DNA from: Garcia nutans
Lineage: Eukaryota > Streptophyta > Magnoliopsida > Malpighiales > Euphorbiaceae
NCBI GenBank assembly: GCA_947685225.1
Contig: CANTUV010000003.1
Location: forward strand, 7,758,001 to 7,822,000
Length of the DNA: 64,000 bases
Direction of reading: 5' to 3'
A model generated the notes under the pieces. It searched no databases and was not told the DNA's origin. It saw only the letters and a list, made by a program, of their open reading frames with translations. A program made the translations under genes and the position numbers. Of the stretch, positions 1 through 12,257 are shown piece by piece. Position 1 is the stretch's first letter. Each line of letters starts with the position of its first letter.

Positions 1-557
1 CCCAAAATAATTTTAAAAGCCCAAGAGCCCAAAATAATTTTACACTTTTCAGCCTAAAGTTAAGCCCAAAATACCAAAATTATTTTTAAACTCTTTTTCA
101 AGATCGTCGTTGGACATAAATCCTTTTTAAGATGGATCAAAAAATTCTTTTCCACCTCATGGCCTAAGCACAAAGCCCAAAGACTCACTTTTTAAATAAA
201 CTTTTTATAATGGGCTTTGAAACACATTTCAATGGGCTCAAAGCTATTTTTCACTTCATGACCCAAGTTCAAATTTTTATGACAACCTTTTCTTAAAAAT
301 GCTTACAACTGGTTGGGTTAATTATGAAATATTAAAATCAATTGTGAACCTAATTTACACCAAAACTTGTTAATCATGGGCTTGTTTGTGACATAAATCA
401 TTAGTTCTTTTTCCAAATGAGAAATCTATTTATGATATACCCTTTAATTTAGTTTTAATCCACATTGTAGCATAAAGGCTATTTTCAGTTGATCCAATGG
501 ATTAAGGCTTAATTAATGGGAAATATCATGGATTGACTTCCAAATTTGAAAATATAA
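1..557 (+). mobile_element. Leader fragment of an outer TAT-type element (A4)
   Basis: This stretch has no gene. It matches, base for base over long runs, the leader between PBS and gag of the other group-A copies (compare 2700-3190, 14100-14530 and 57000-57480), including the shared phrases ATGGGCTTGTTT, GAAATCTAT and TTAATTTAGTTTTAATCCA. The match stops exactly where a new LTR begins at 558, so A1 inserted into this copy. The rest of A4 to the left is outside the window, and its continuation to the right was not found. Confidence 0.75.
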
Positions 558-2318
558 TGTAGACCCTTAATTTTTGCCCTAAGTTTGTGCGATCCTGACT
601 AAAGAATGCCAAAATAAATTTGATCCGACTTTAAAAGAGTTAAACCTAGTTTATATCTTTTAAATAAGTCAGTCTGATTTCAAAAGGTATAAATTCAATT
701 GGTTAAAATTATAAAACCCTAAATTAAATTTGTTCGGCTTAAATTAAAACTTTCTGGTCCAGAAAATAAAAAAAAATACAATATTAATGGGCCCACGTAA
801 CTTTAACCATTGTTCTTGTCGACCTGGAGGGCCCAAGTCGACATGAGCCAAAGGCTCATGTTGATTTGGAAGGTTTAATGTAAATAAAAGAAAAAGCAAC
901 AATCAATCAGTAGAATTAATTAATAACCCTAGTAGTCATGGCTATCAAAGAGGCAAAGAGTTAGCAACAATCGAGAACTATCAAAGAAAGTAAAGCATAC
1001 CAAAAACATAAAAAAGAAACAAAAACTGAGGAGGTAGGGACCATTGCCTCAAATTTGCTTTGTTCCAACCAAAAATAATATTGATCCAAGTAGCAACGAG
1101 AGATAGGCAGTTTGTTTCAACACTTTTAATTGGGAGGAACCAACAACGGAGGTTTGAATTCATTATTTATCTTGTTTTAAATTCACAGTAGCTATTTGTT
1201 TATCATCATTGTTTTTAAATCACAGTAATAATTGAATTTTCCAATATTAATGGGTAATAAGTCAGTTTAGTTTACAATAATCACATAAACCTTTTGAATT
1301 TTCTTTGCATAACAATCTTTAAGACACCCAATAGTAATTTATAAAAACATATCCAATATAATCACATAGTAGCATTGTTTATTCAATTACAGTAATCCTA
1401 GTTTCCCAAAATACCAAAACCATAATCCATTTTCAAAAACCCTAAATCCTAATACTATTTTTCTAAAATTGAAACCCTCAAACCCTAATTTACATGTAAA
1501 ACCCTAGTTTAGGAAAAACCCTAATCTGTATAAATATAAAACCCTAGTTTAAGAAAAACACTAAATCCCCAAAAAAACCATATCATGCAAACTGTCCACC
1601 TCGTCGTAGCGCACTATATTTTCTTAATGGGATAATATTAAGATGTGTTTGTTTATTTTATTTTTAATTATTCAATTATTTTCATATGTGCTATATTATT
1701 TTTTCTTGATTTATTATTTTCCTTAGATTTATATACATTTTTAAAGAGAGTTTAAAAGGCATGTTTCCATCAAGCATGGGTGCCTTGTCTATTTAGTTTA
1801 TGTAATTTAGTTTATTTCAAAGACTTTGGATTGATGTAAGGGGCATGTTTCCAGCTATGGTGAGTATCCCATTTTATTTACTTTATTTTCTTTTTGTGGA
1901 CATTTGGACATTTGTAAAGGCATTTTTCCATCAAATAATGGGTATCTATTTATTTATTTAATTTCAATATAATGAATATTTATTTTAATTTTCATGTAGT
2001 ATGGATGATATCATAATTTTTAAGAATTTAATAATATGTAGAAATGAAAAGGAGGACGACTTTAATGAACCAGGCGTTACTCGGGTGCTGGGCCATTTCT
2101 CACCTTCCCTATATATACCAACTTTTCAAACCCATTAGCGGGTTGGAGATTCCTTAGGAATCGAGTCATCCACCCCTTTCTTTTTTTTTTCGGCCTGTCC
2201 AGGTGGCGAATCCATTTTCTCCTGGTTTAGACCCGTGTTCTCTAAGGTCCTAAGTCTAACAGTGCCTAAGTCGGAAGAACCATTCCACCGGGAGTGTGGG
2301 TGAAAATCCCTGCTCACA
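558..2318 (+). repeat. 5' LTR of A1
   Basis: It starts TGTAGACCCTTAATTTTTG and ends GCTCACA directly before the PBS, the limits shared by all group-A LTRs here. In order it holds one GTCGACATGAG-type inverted repeat (about 820-870), a stretch rich in AAACCCTAA motifs (about 1430-1560), the triple-hairpin segment (1756-1960) and the conserved end region. At 1761 bp it is the shortest full group-A LTR in the window and looks the most diverged. Confidence 0.85.
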
Positions 2319-2319
2319 G

Positions 2320-2337
2320 TGGTGACTTCATTGGGGA
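2320..2337 (+). other. Primer-binding site of A1
   Basis: The site reads TGGTGACTTCATTGGGGA. It differs from the A3 site TGGCGACTCCACTGGGGA at three positions, all C to T, as expected from deamination of methylated cytosine. It lies one base after the LTR end. TAT and Ogre elements are usually described as primed by an arginine tRNA; I could not check the tRNA match here. Confidence 0.8.
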
Positions 2338-3334
2338 TAAGAGAAGTTGATTCTGTTGGTCTTTGTATTATTTTATTCTTTCTTATTATGATATTTTCCA
2401 TTACATCATTTAGTTTGCATTGTATGCGTGAGTTAGGACTTCCTTGTTACCCATGTTGTGTTATGTAAGGGATACCATACTTTCACTCAAGGTATGGAGA
2501 TCGAGCATGGTATACCCACTCATAGCCTCGTACCATTCGGTATATACTTGCTATGGGAACCTAAGCTTTTCAACCCAAAGACTAAGGCCCATGTAGTTGG
2601 CCTAGTAACTTTCCTTAGGTTTATATCTAAATGATTGCTCTTTGACTATGTTTGATATATCTTAGTTTGAATCATGGCTTATCTGGTTTCTTCCATTCCT
2701 AATATGACATAATTATATTGTAAGCACAAAATATTTTTTAAAACCAAAAGACCAAAACTATTTTCAAAATTTTTCACAGTGGTCTTTTAGACATAAAACC
2801 TTTTTCCAAGATGGGTCAAAAATTCTTTCTATCTCATGGCCCAAGATCAAAGCCCAAAATCTATTTTCAAACAAATCTATTCTCAATGGGCTTTGAATTC
2901 ATTTTTAACATAACTTTTAAATGGGCTTACAACTATTTGAGTCAATTATGGAATATTTAAAATCAATTGTGGACCTAGTTTACACTAAGGCTTATTAATC
3001 ATGGGCTTGTTTGAAACATGAATCATTAGTTTCTTTTCCAAATGGGAAATCTATATATAATAAGCCTTTTAATTTAGTTTAGTCCAATATAGCATAAAAG
3101 CTATCTTTTGTTGGCCCAATGGATTAAGACCTAATTAATAGGAGTTATCATGGACTGAATTCTAAATTTAAAAATATAACTATTGATTAAAATTGTCTGA
3201 GTGAATTCTTTCAAAGATAAGATACCCCATGTTGGTATTTTATTGGCCATACACCTAAGAAAAGATACTCGCCATGCATGTGTAGAAGTTATAAGGTTGG
3301 AAGGTTCATTCCTAATATGTTGGGTTGACTTGAT

Positions 3335-4880
3335 TTGATTTTTTTGTTACTTGTGCATCCATGCATACATGCATTGCATCTCATATCATTTGATCCTTTC
3401 TGGCTCACAACCCTAGATTACAATAGTTTAAAAGCCTATGACAACCTAACCTATGCCAGTGACGTAGAATCCAGTAACAACTCAGTTAGCTTCTCACCAA
3501 GAGTGATGGAACCTGAATAGATTTAGAAGATGATAGACAATACAGTCAACACCAAAATGGAAGAGCTAAAGGGGTCTTAACTGAGACCATAGAAGCCAAT
3601 TGGCTGCAATTTTAGGGAACACTATTGAAGGATTTGTTAGTACTAAGAAGAAGAAAGACAAAGGAAAGGCTAACGTTGGGGAAGTAGCCTTTGATGACAA
3701 CAAGATGGTTATTGATGATGGTGAATACTTGGCTCAGTACTTTCTAGATCCTCAAGATAAGAAGAAGGAGCCAAAGGTTGCAAAGAAATCAATTGTTAAA
3801 AAGACTGAGATTTTTGATGTGGAGAAGATGATTGCTGATCTGGAGATGAAGTTTAAGAAGAAGCTAAAAACCGAAGAGATGTCGGAGGTGGATAAGCTAT
3901 TTGAACAAGATGATGAGGTCCTTTATAAGTCCAAGATGTCATCATTTTCCAAGTTTCAGGGATCTGGTAATCCTCATCTCCATGTGAAGCAATACATCAC
4001 AGCTATGCAGTCTGCCTGAGCTACTAAGGCTCAAACCCTAAGGTACTTCATACTTTCATTGGATTTGGTTATGCATAATTGGTTCAACACCTTAGAGGAT
4101 AGTACCCAAAAGTTGGTATTTGTTGTACAAGGCCTTCATCCAACAATATGGGTACAATGCCTAGTTGGAGGTCACTTTGATGGAAGTTGAATCGATAAGG
4201 TAGAAATAAAATGAAAACTTAGTTGACTATGCGAAGAGGTGGAGAAATAACGCTACATTGCTCAAAAAGAGCCCCGACGAGTCAGATTAGATTAAGATGA
4301 TTATGAGAGGGGTGCTGTCTAATCTTTGTGAAAGGATGTCCCATACCCTTATCAGGGATTTCAAAGATCTTCTCCAAGCTAGCTTGCAAATAGAAGAATA
4401 GGAAAAGGAGAAGAATCATTTTTCTGGGAGAAGGAATGAGAAGGGAAACTACCAATATGGAAATCAGAGTGAACAAAAAGAAATGGATGTCAATGCAACT
4501 ACTGGCCAAGGGAATAATAGGCAATTTTTAGTATTGGGGAGGCCTTTATCTTAGGTTTTCAATAAGTTGCAAGAGCAAGGGCTATTACAGCCACTGGCTC
4601 CCCGACCATTACCTAATCCTCTGCCACTAAACTTTGATACCAATGCATTATGTCATTTCCATCAAAGATAGGGGCACAAAATAGACAAGTGTTTTAAGTT
4701 AAGACATGAGATTCAAGACTTGATTGATAGTAGTATGCTACCTAAACCTAGCAAGCCCAACAATCAAAGCAATCTGATGCCTAGGTTTGGAAGAGTGCCA
4801 CTGCCAGCGACCTTCACGAAAGAAAAATGATTAATGGAAAGTTCTGTCTTGTCATCTTTTCAAGATATGGATGGAGGAAT
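3335..4880 (+). pseudogene. gag: gag of A1 (decayed, TAT type)
   Basis: Gag would form the virus-like particle and bind element RNA. A 139-residue open stretch at 3600-4019 holds a charged coiled region (MIADLEMKFKKKLKTEEMSE) followed by the conserved SGNPHLHVKQYITAMQSA segment. A stop then interrupts, but the next residues (ATKAQTLRYF) continue the family sequence. The zinc-knuckle region near 4630-4710 reads HFHQ, a stop, GHKIDKC, so it is broken too. The conserved N-terminal segment (LKAYDNLTYASD) lies at about 3430. Several stops and shifts make this a pseudogene. No protease or RT follows before the C insertion at 4943. Confidence 0.85.
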
Positions 4881-5102
4881 TATGGATGAGTAGGTGATGA
4901 ACATTGCCCCTAACATGTCCAAGTACATGAAGTACCATCAACTATAACACCCTTATACCCTATATATGTATAATACATACACTCAGTATATGTAAAATAT
5001 GCATATATAGTACAAAAATATCACAAACCGATTTAATAAAATTTTTTAACTTTTCTAATTTATAATCATAAATACTTTTACATGCATATTTAAATAACAA
5101 AT

Positions 5103-6766
5103 AAAATATTATTAAAAATCATAGGTTCTAAATTAAGCATTTTCCATAAAAATCTAGAGAAAAAATTTGTCCGAGTTTTATCTGTAATTTGGACATTCCA
5201 AAATTTAACAAAACCACAACCTGCATAAGATAACACTTCCAAATAATATCAAATCACCATTTCACCCATACTCCTCAATTTCTCCAAAATTTCACAACAC
5301 ATTTATACATATACATATATATAATTTTTCAAAACACATATCAACCCACATTATAAAGTTTTTCAACACATTCCTTATAATTTACAATATATATACAACA
5401 AAACATATTATATTATATAAAATATCAAAATGTAATGAAAACATATACCTGCTGGTAATGTTTCTGATCTTGATGCCCAAAAATCAACTCTACACTAAAA
5501 ATCTCAAATCTAGACTAGACCCGGTCTAGATGAACTCTCCGGCTCTATCGGATCTCCCTTATCACCTGCGTGATGAATTATAATCGCGCTAAGCCAAAAG
5601 CCTAGTGGTACAAACTTTGATAGAAATAATACTATAAAATAATGCCAATGTACAATTCTTATGTGTATCATGACACCATATGTCATATCATCTCATTTTA
5701 AACTTCTTTCTCAATCATTTTATATTTCACATAAAACAAAAGCAAACATAGGCCCAAATAATCTAATATATTATTTAAATCCTAGAGTTACTATTTTGGT
5801 CCATATTAACAACAGTGTTTAGCCTGAAGGCAAGTGACACCTAGTGTCTAGCCCAAAGGCAATTCATAGTGATGCCTAACATTTAACCCGAAGGCAAGTG
5901 ACACCCAGCGTCTAGCCCGAAGGCAAATAATGAGGATAACCTCATAGACCGAAGGCAAAATATTATTAAAATCATAGGTAATAAATTAAGCATTTTCCAT
6001 AAAAATTTCTAGAAAAAATTTGCCAGAGTTTTGTCTGTAATTTAGACATTTCAAAATTTAACAAAACCACAACCTGCATAAGATAACACTTCCAAATAAT
6101 ATCAAATCACCATTTCACCCATACTCCTCAATTTCTCCACAATTTCACAACACATTTATACATATACATATATATAATTTTTCAAAACACATATCAACTC
6201 ACATTATAAAGTTTTTCAACACATTCTTTATAATTTACAATATATATACATCAAAACATATTATATTATATGAAATATCAAAATGTAATGAAAACATATC
6301 CATGCTGTCAATGTTTTCGATCTTGATGCCCAAAAATCAATTCTACACTAAAAATCTCAAATCTAGACTAGACCCGGTCTAGATGAACTCTTCGGCTCTA
6401 CTAGATCTTCCTTTTCACCTGTGCGATGAATTACAATTGCGCTAAGCCAAAAGCCTAGCGGTACAAACTTTGATAGAAATAATACTATAAAATAATGCCA
6501 ATGTACAATTCTTATGTGTATCATGACACCGTATGTCATATGATCTCATTTTAAATATCTTTTTCAATCATTTTATATTTCACATAAAACAAACAAAAAC
6601 ATGAGCCCAAATAATCTAATATATTATTCAAATCCTAGAGTTACTGTTTTGGTCCATATCAACACCCAGTGTTTAGCCTGAAGGTAAGTGATGCCCAGCG
6701 TCTAGTCCGAAGGCAAGTGACACCAAGCGTCTAGCCTGAAGGCAAATAATGAGGATAACCTCATAG
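5103..6766 (-). repeat. Direct duplication of about 0.85 kb inside the C 3' LTR
   Basis: Copy 1 (5103-5947) and copy 2 (5957-6766) share long identical runs, including the LTR segment with CTAGACCCGGTCTAGATGAA and the minisatellite block. The other C LTR has a single copy. The copies differ by scattered substitutions and small indels, so the duplication is not very recent. Confidence 0.85.
5820..5955 (-). repeat. Minisatellite block in the C LTR (CTAGCCCGAAGGCA motif)
   Basis: Short tandem units carry the core CTAGCCCGAAGGCAAGTGA followed by a CACCCAGCGT-like spacer. About three units lie here, a second block is at 6668-6750, a third at 23990-24150 in the other C LTR, and the reverse complement is at about 53398-53570. 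The block sits at the same LTR position every time but varies in unit number. Confidence 0.75.
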
Positions 6767-8724
6767 GCATGCCGCCAGACACAGAACTCTAAAAATTGAA
6801 TAACATACTAGCCACACAATTATTACATATATTTCATTATCAATCTCTTTCTCATTTTCTCATAATTCATTAGGCACATTGCCTCTTTTCATATTATCAA
6901 TTAGGCAAATTGCCTTATTTTCTCATTTATTTCAATGTAATCTCACTTCATATCATCATTTATCAACGTATAATCATAATGTAACACATTTTACGTTTAT
7001 AATACATTACACAATTATTTTGGGTATTTTCACATAATTCACATATGAATCACATTTTAAGTTCTTTAGCCATTAACAGTGGCTTCTTAACAATGCCCTT
7101 AATGCGTACATAACAAATGGCATTACCCAAACACTTTTGGTCATTTTTATATAATACACATATTTCACATTTTACACAATTTAGCCATTAATAATAGCTT
7201 TTCAAAATGCATTTAATGCATATATGACATTACATATGTCATAGCACATTATTCATAAATAATTAAAATATCAAGTAGCTAAACACATTTCCCATTTAAA
7301 AATGTGTTTTCCCCAATGTAATGCAAACATGTCCAATTCATCCAAAGTTTGTACTTACCTTTCAAAACAACCAAAAACAATCTCAAACACCACCTCCAAC
7401 CTTCTTTTCCAACATGCCCTTCAACACTTGCATGGGGAAAATCAATTCTCCTTAATGCCTATACCAAATGTGATCGTAAATAATCATTTAGTATTATATT
7501 CTAAGGCATTTTCAATCTTAAATCATAATTAAACATCATTCAAACAAAAATTCCAAAGTTAAGGCTAACCTCACTTTAACTTTGGAATACCATACTAGGC
7601 CATTCAATTTAGTATTCTAAGTTTAATATTATTAAAAATATATTTTAACATATTTAAACCAATTACATTACAAAAACACGCACTTATGAGCAAAATTCTA
7701 AAATGGCATAACCTTCAGCATTGAAGGTTTTCTATTCCAACTCAATCCATTTATCATTTAAAGCTTATATTCATCACTTTTATCACTAAAGAACATTCTT
7801 TAATCAATAAAATCAAACAATTCAACAACTTTGAAAAATCACTTTTCCAAAACCCTAAATCACCACTTCCATTCTTAAACTCCAATCAAACTCAACCAAA
7901 TCCAATATATGATTTTAAAATATTTGTTTATGCATCAAAACAACTCATTTATAATCAATTTGCACAATTAAAATCCACGAATTCAAAAGTCCAAAAGTTA
8001 CATAACCCTAAACTCTCTCTCTTCACCAATCCTTACCTAAACTCAACCATTTCTTTAATCCAACCTTAAAATCATTGTTAATCACTTAAAATAACTTCAT
8101 CCATACCCAAATAGACAATTAAATCTTAGAACTTCAAAAATCCAAAACACACATAATCACAAATTCCATGAAATCCAATGAATGAAGTTGGAAACTTACT
8201 AATTTTGGTGGAAATGACCAAAAATCCACTTTGAACACTTGAAATCCTTCAATTTGTGGATTATGGAAGAAACAAAACCTTGGGCTACCCAACCATGGAG
8301 GTTTGGCCTTGAGATAAAGAAGAAGAAGATGAAGAAAACAAGTTAATTTCTCTTTCTTTCCACCTTTATTTACATCCATATATATATATATATTATTTTA
8401 TTAATTTAATAATTATTTATTTATTTATTTAATTAAAAATCAAAAAATACATCTTCCATTCAAAAATAAATTATTTTTGAATAATTTAAATAATTTTAAA
8501 TTTCCATAATTTATTTATAAAAATACCATTGGACTTTGACTTTGATTTTTAAATTTTTGACTTTGTATATATTGTATATATTGCATATATATATCACATA
8601 TATATTCAACTTTTCCATTTAAAAACCCTTCATTTTTTAATTAAAATCATTTATCTAATTAAATTTTAATTTATTTTATTAAATTTTAAAAAAATAAGAA
8701 TTTTCAAAATTTTGGGATATTAAA

Positions 8725-8745
8725 ATTCTCTCCCCGCAAAAATAA
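8725..8745 (-). other. Polypurine tract of C
   Basis: Read on the minus strand, the bases next to the 3' LTR are purine-rich (GCGGGGAGAGAAT), where plus-strand DNA priming is expected in an LTR retrotransposon. The position, between the end of the integrase reading region and the LTR, fits. Confidence 0.65.
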
Positions 8746-8759
8746 ATTTCGTCCTCGAA

Positions 8760-9190
8760 ATTACCTGCTCTCAAGTTTGGAATAATTGGAGATACTGACT
8801 TTGCATCATCTGCTTACTCTTCTATGTCGCCTCCTCAGTGACATGATTCCTCCAAAGGATTTTCACAAGTGACACCTTCTTATTCCTCAACTCTTTCACT
8901 TCTCGTGCCAAGATCGCCACTGGTTCTTTCTCATAAGTCAGATCCAGACTCAACTCAATAGAATCCACCGACAATATATGAGATGGGTCTATATTGTATC
9001 TCTGAAGCATAGAGACATGAAAGACATTATGAATCCAATCCAACTCAGGAAGCAAAGCTAGTCTATAAGCTAGTGGACTAACTCTCTCCAGCACCTCATA
9101 TGTTCCTATGAAACGAGGACTCAACTTCCCTTTCTCAAAATCTTCTTCCATGGAGACACCTTTAGAAACACTTTATCTCCCACACTGAAC
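8760..9190 (-). pseudogene. Integrase C-terminus and chromodomain of C
   Basis: The open stretch 8822-9151 begins after a shifted KVFLKVSP-like segment and contains LSPRFIGTYEVLERVSPLAY, then VFHVSMLQRY and a chromodomain-like end with EPVAILAREVKELRNKKVSL and VKILWRNHVTEEAT. This order is the usual integrase C-terminus plus chromodomain of Tekay or Del chromoviruses, thought to bind heterochromatin marks. A TGG-to-TAG change stops it after EEAT, but the following residues still resemble the family end. Confidence 0.85.
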
Positions 9191-9640
9191 TCTATATCTT
9201 ACTGATATATATCTTAGTCAACCTCTTAAGAGAATAATATATATGAACTAGAAGAAAAGTAGTTGTCTTCATCATCCAATCAACTATCACCCAGATAGCA
9301 TCATGCTTCTTCTGGGTTAAAGGCAGTCTAGTCACAAAATCCATTGTCACTCGCTCCCATTTCCACTCTGACACTGATAATGGCTGGAGCAACCATGAAG
9401 AAACTTAGTGCTCAGCCTTCACTCTCCGGCAAGTGAGACATATGGATACAAACTCTGCTAAGTCCCTCTTCATACCTGACCACCAATAATGTTGCTTCAA
9501 GTCCTGATAAATCTTGGTACTACCAGGGTGCATAATATAGAGTGATTGATGTGCTTCCTCTAATATCGTCGTCTTCAATCCTGCATCATCAGGAATACAC
9601 AAATCTAACTCTGTACCACAAACCACCATCATCTCTTACA
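9190..9640 (-). pseudogene. Integrase zinc-binding and N-terminal core of C (truncated)
   Basis: The segment 9405-9632 carries an HHCC zinc-binding module: EEAHQS and MHPGS supply the histidines, and CLTC the cysteines. The next segment (9192-9392) has WERVTMDFVTRLPLTQ, with the first catalytic Asp in MDF. The frame then runs out and joins the integrase C-terminal part. The stretch that should hold the second Asp and the Glu of the DDE triad is missing, so the enzyme could not act. Confidence 0.85.
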
Positions 9641-10330
9641 TGAAAGTCTCAACTCTCCCCCTTTTGACAATCCAAAACAATCTTCTTGATTTTCTCATAT
9701 ACCAACTAAGCCTCCTTAATCTGATGCAATAAAACTGGCCTTAACTGTAACTGAGCCATCAAATCACCATCATCGTAAGACTCAAATCTGGCATGCAACA
9801 CTTTCAACTTAACAAGCAACAAGAGCTAATAAGCAGTCAAACCTGCTACAGACTTCCGACTCAAGGCATCAACAACAACATTTTCCTTGCCAAGATGATA
9901 ATCAATCAAACAGTCGTAGTCTTTAATGAACTATAACCACTGTCTCTGCCAAAGATTCAGCTCTATCTGAACACCCAGGTATTTCAAACTCTTGTGATCC
10001 TTATAAATGAATCACTTCTCCCCATACAAGTAATGTCACCAAATCATCAAATCAAAAACTATGATTGCAAGCTCCAAATCATGAGTTAGGTAATTCAACT
10101 CATGTGGCTTCAACTGTCGAGAGACATAAGCAATGACTCTAGCCTCATGCATTAGAATACAACCTAAACCACTATGTGAAGCATTACTATATATCACATA
10201 AAGTTTACCTTCCACAGGCAGGTTAAGGACAGGAGCCTGAGTCAACATCTCCCTCAATTGCTCAAAACTCATCTGACATTGATCTATCCACACAAATCTA
10301 ACTCCCTTCCAATGTAATCTGGTGAGTTAT
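9640..10330 (-). pseudogene. RNase H region of C
   Basis: On the minus strand 10036-10293 reads CQMSFEQLREMLTQAPVLNL, then a LYVIYSNASHSGLGCILMHE-like segment and YVSRQLKPHELNYLTHDLEL. This is the RT tether and first half of the Ty3-type RNase H. The first catalytic Asp of the usual YTDAS motif is Asn here (YSNAS). The second half is spread over broken frames down to 9640. It is adjacent to RT in the normal order. Confidence 0.8.
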
Positions 10331-10870
10331 GTAGCAATCATAGAAAAAACCTTCATAAACTGATGGTAATAGCCTGCCAAACCCAATAAACTTCTAACCT
10401 CTGTCACAGTCTTCGGTGGACTCCAATTTAAGATAGCCTCAACTTTACTCGGATCAACTATAATACCTTCTACTGATACCACATGACCGAGAAAAGTCAC
10501 CTGATCAAGCCAAAACTCATGTCTGTCATGATCCTCCTCATTACATGAATACACCAGAATATCATCAATGAAGACCACCACAAACTGATCTAAGTATGGT
10601 CTAAACACCATGTTCATCAAATCCATAAAAGTTGCTAGTGCATTTGTCAATCTAAAGGGCATCACCAAAAACTCATGATGCCCATACCTCATATGAAAAG
10701 TTATTTTGGGTACATCCACATCTATGACTCTGAACTGATGGTACCCTGATCTCAGATCAATCGTAGAGAATACTGCTGCTTCCTTCAACTTATCAAAGAG
10801 ATCATCTATTCGAGGCAATGGATACTTGTTCTTGATGGTCACCTTATTCAACTATCTATAACAAATGCAC
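10327..10870 (-). pseudogene. Reverse transcriptase of C
   Basis: The open stretch 10327-10851 (174 residues) starts within the fingers (IKNKYPLPRIDDLFDKL), continues DLRSGYHQFRV and YGHHEFLVMPFRLTNA, and contains the catalytic box VVFIDDILVYS at 10563-10574. Just after it, EEDHDRHEFWLDQ shows a loss of about 25 residues compared with the family, which normally has a longer helix before the EFWLD motif. It ends with TEVRSLLGLAGYYHQF. The start of the RT fold lies upstream in broken frames. Confidence 0.9.
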
Positions 10871-11676
10871 AATCTCAAGGTGTCATCCTACTTTTCACAA
10901 ACAAAATAGGTGCTTCCCATGGGGACACACTAGGGCGGATGAACCCTTTATCCAGCAACTCCTGCAACTACACCTTCAACTCTCTCAACTCCACAGGTGC
11001 CATCCAATACGGAGCAATATAGATGGGAGTGGTACTAGGCATCAGATCAATACCAAACTCCACCTCTCTCTTAGGAGGTACCCCTCGCAACTCATCAGGG
11101 AAAACATCTGGAAACTCGACAACTGTGGGCATACTGTCAAGCTGGGACCCCACTACTATGGTATCTATAACATGAGCAAGATAAGCCTCACATCCCTTAT
11201 GAATCATCCCCCTAGCTGAAACAGTTGAAACAAACATGGATGAAAGATGCCTCTACTCACTAGATACCATCACATCCCTACCATCACCTGTTCACAGGGT
11301 AACACATTTTTGCTGACAGTCTACCACAGCCCTTGCCTTGACAACTAATCCATTCCAAAAATTAGATCATACTTCCTGAAAGGCATCTCAATTAGGTCAC
11401 TGAGAAACTCCTAATCCTGAACCACAACCAAACTATCTCGGTGCACGCTACTAACCACAATATTGTGCCCTAAAGGATTTATGACCAAACATCAAATCCT
11501 AAGGACTCCGAATGCAAATCACTCACAGGCAAGATGCATTCACTGATGTATAATCGAGTTGACCCAGTGTCTATCAATGCAAGAATTAAAGTACCAAAAA
11601 AGTAAAAGTACTAGGAATAATAGCTGAAGCATCCAACTGCCTCTACATCGCATAGACCTGCTGTGACGGCGCTACC
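10870..11676 (-). pseudogene. Protease and RT linker of C
   Basis: The minus strand carries an aspartic-protease active site, LIDTGSTRLYI, with DTGS at 11560-11571. Further on, 10968-11237 reads EFPDVFPDELRGVPPKREVE and IDLMPSTTPIYIAPYWMAPVE, the well-known linker between protease and RT in chromoviruses. Stops lie between the pieces. The gene is cut at 11676 by A2; the preceding gag part lies at 21764 onward. Confidence 0.85.
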
Positions 11677-11904
11677 TGTAGACCCTTAATTTTTGACCCT
11701 AATTTGATACGGTCCTAATTAAAGGATGCCAAATTAAATTTAATCTGACTTTAAATATTTAAACCTAGTTTATAATTTTTAAAGGAGTTGGTTCAGATTA
11801 AAGAGGCATAAATTCAATTGTAAAACCCTAAAATCAAGTGGAATTGGCCCAAATTAAAACTTTTCGGTCCATAAGTTAAAAAAGGCCAGAATAATTTAAG
11901 TGAG

Positions 11905-12175
11905 GCTGGCTGGGGAGACATGAGCATGCCTCATGTTGATCTGGCAGCCCAGATCGACATGAGGTTGGACTCATGTCGACCAGGACAGGCTAGGTAGCCA
12001 GGAGCATGCTTCATGTCGACCTTGGCAGGCTAGGTCGACATGAGCATGCTTCATGTTGACCTTGCTAGCTTAATGTCAACATGAGCATGCCTAATGTCGA
12101 CCTGGGTAGCCCAAGGTCGACATGAGGTTGGTCTCATGTCGACCTAGGGCAACCAGGTCGACATGAGGTTGGATA
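11905..12175 (+). repeat. GTCGACATGAG inverted-repeat cluster in the A2 5' LTR
   Basis: Repeated alternation of GGTCGACATGAG and its complement CTCATGTCGACC, separated by about 5-25 bases with CATGC centres, gives many overlapping palindromes. The cluster lies upstream of the TATA-like site. The matching block in the 3' LTR (19675-20020) has a different number of units. Confidence 0.85.
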
Positions 12176-12249
12176 AGTTTCCTAATTCAGCTAGAATTCA
12201 TTTTAGGGACTGATTTATATTAGGTTAAGGATTCTGAGTAAGGTTCGGC

Positions 12250-12257
12250 TGTAAATA
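12250..12257 (+). promoter_or_regulatory. Degenerate TATA-like site in the A2 5' LTR
   Basis: The site reads TGTAAATA where the 3' LTR has TATAAATA. It stands at the same distance from the LTR start, about 40 bp before the segment that begins the conserved transcribed-looking region. Confidence 0.45.

Larger units (their letters stand above)
4943..8724 (-). repeat. 3' LTR of C, with an internal duplication
   Basis: As printed it starts TATAACACCC and ends near GGGATATTAAA; the paired LTR starts TGTACCACCC and ends GGGGTATTACA. It is 3782 bp against about 3033 bp for the other LTR once B2 is removed. The difference is explained by an internal direct duplication (5103-5947 and 5957-6766). An AT dinucleotide run lies at about 8376-8393. 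The region holds no gene. Confidence 0.85.
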
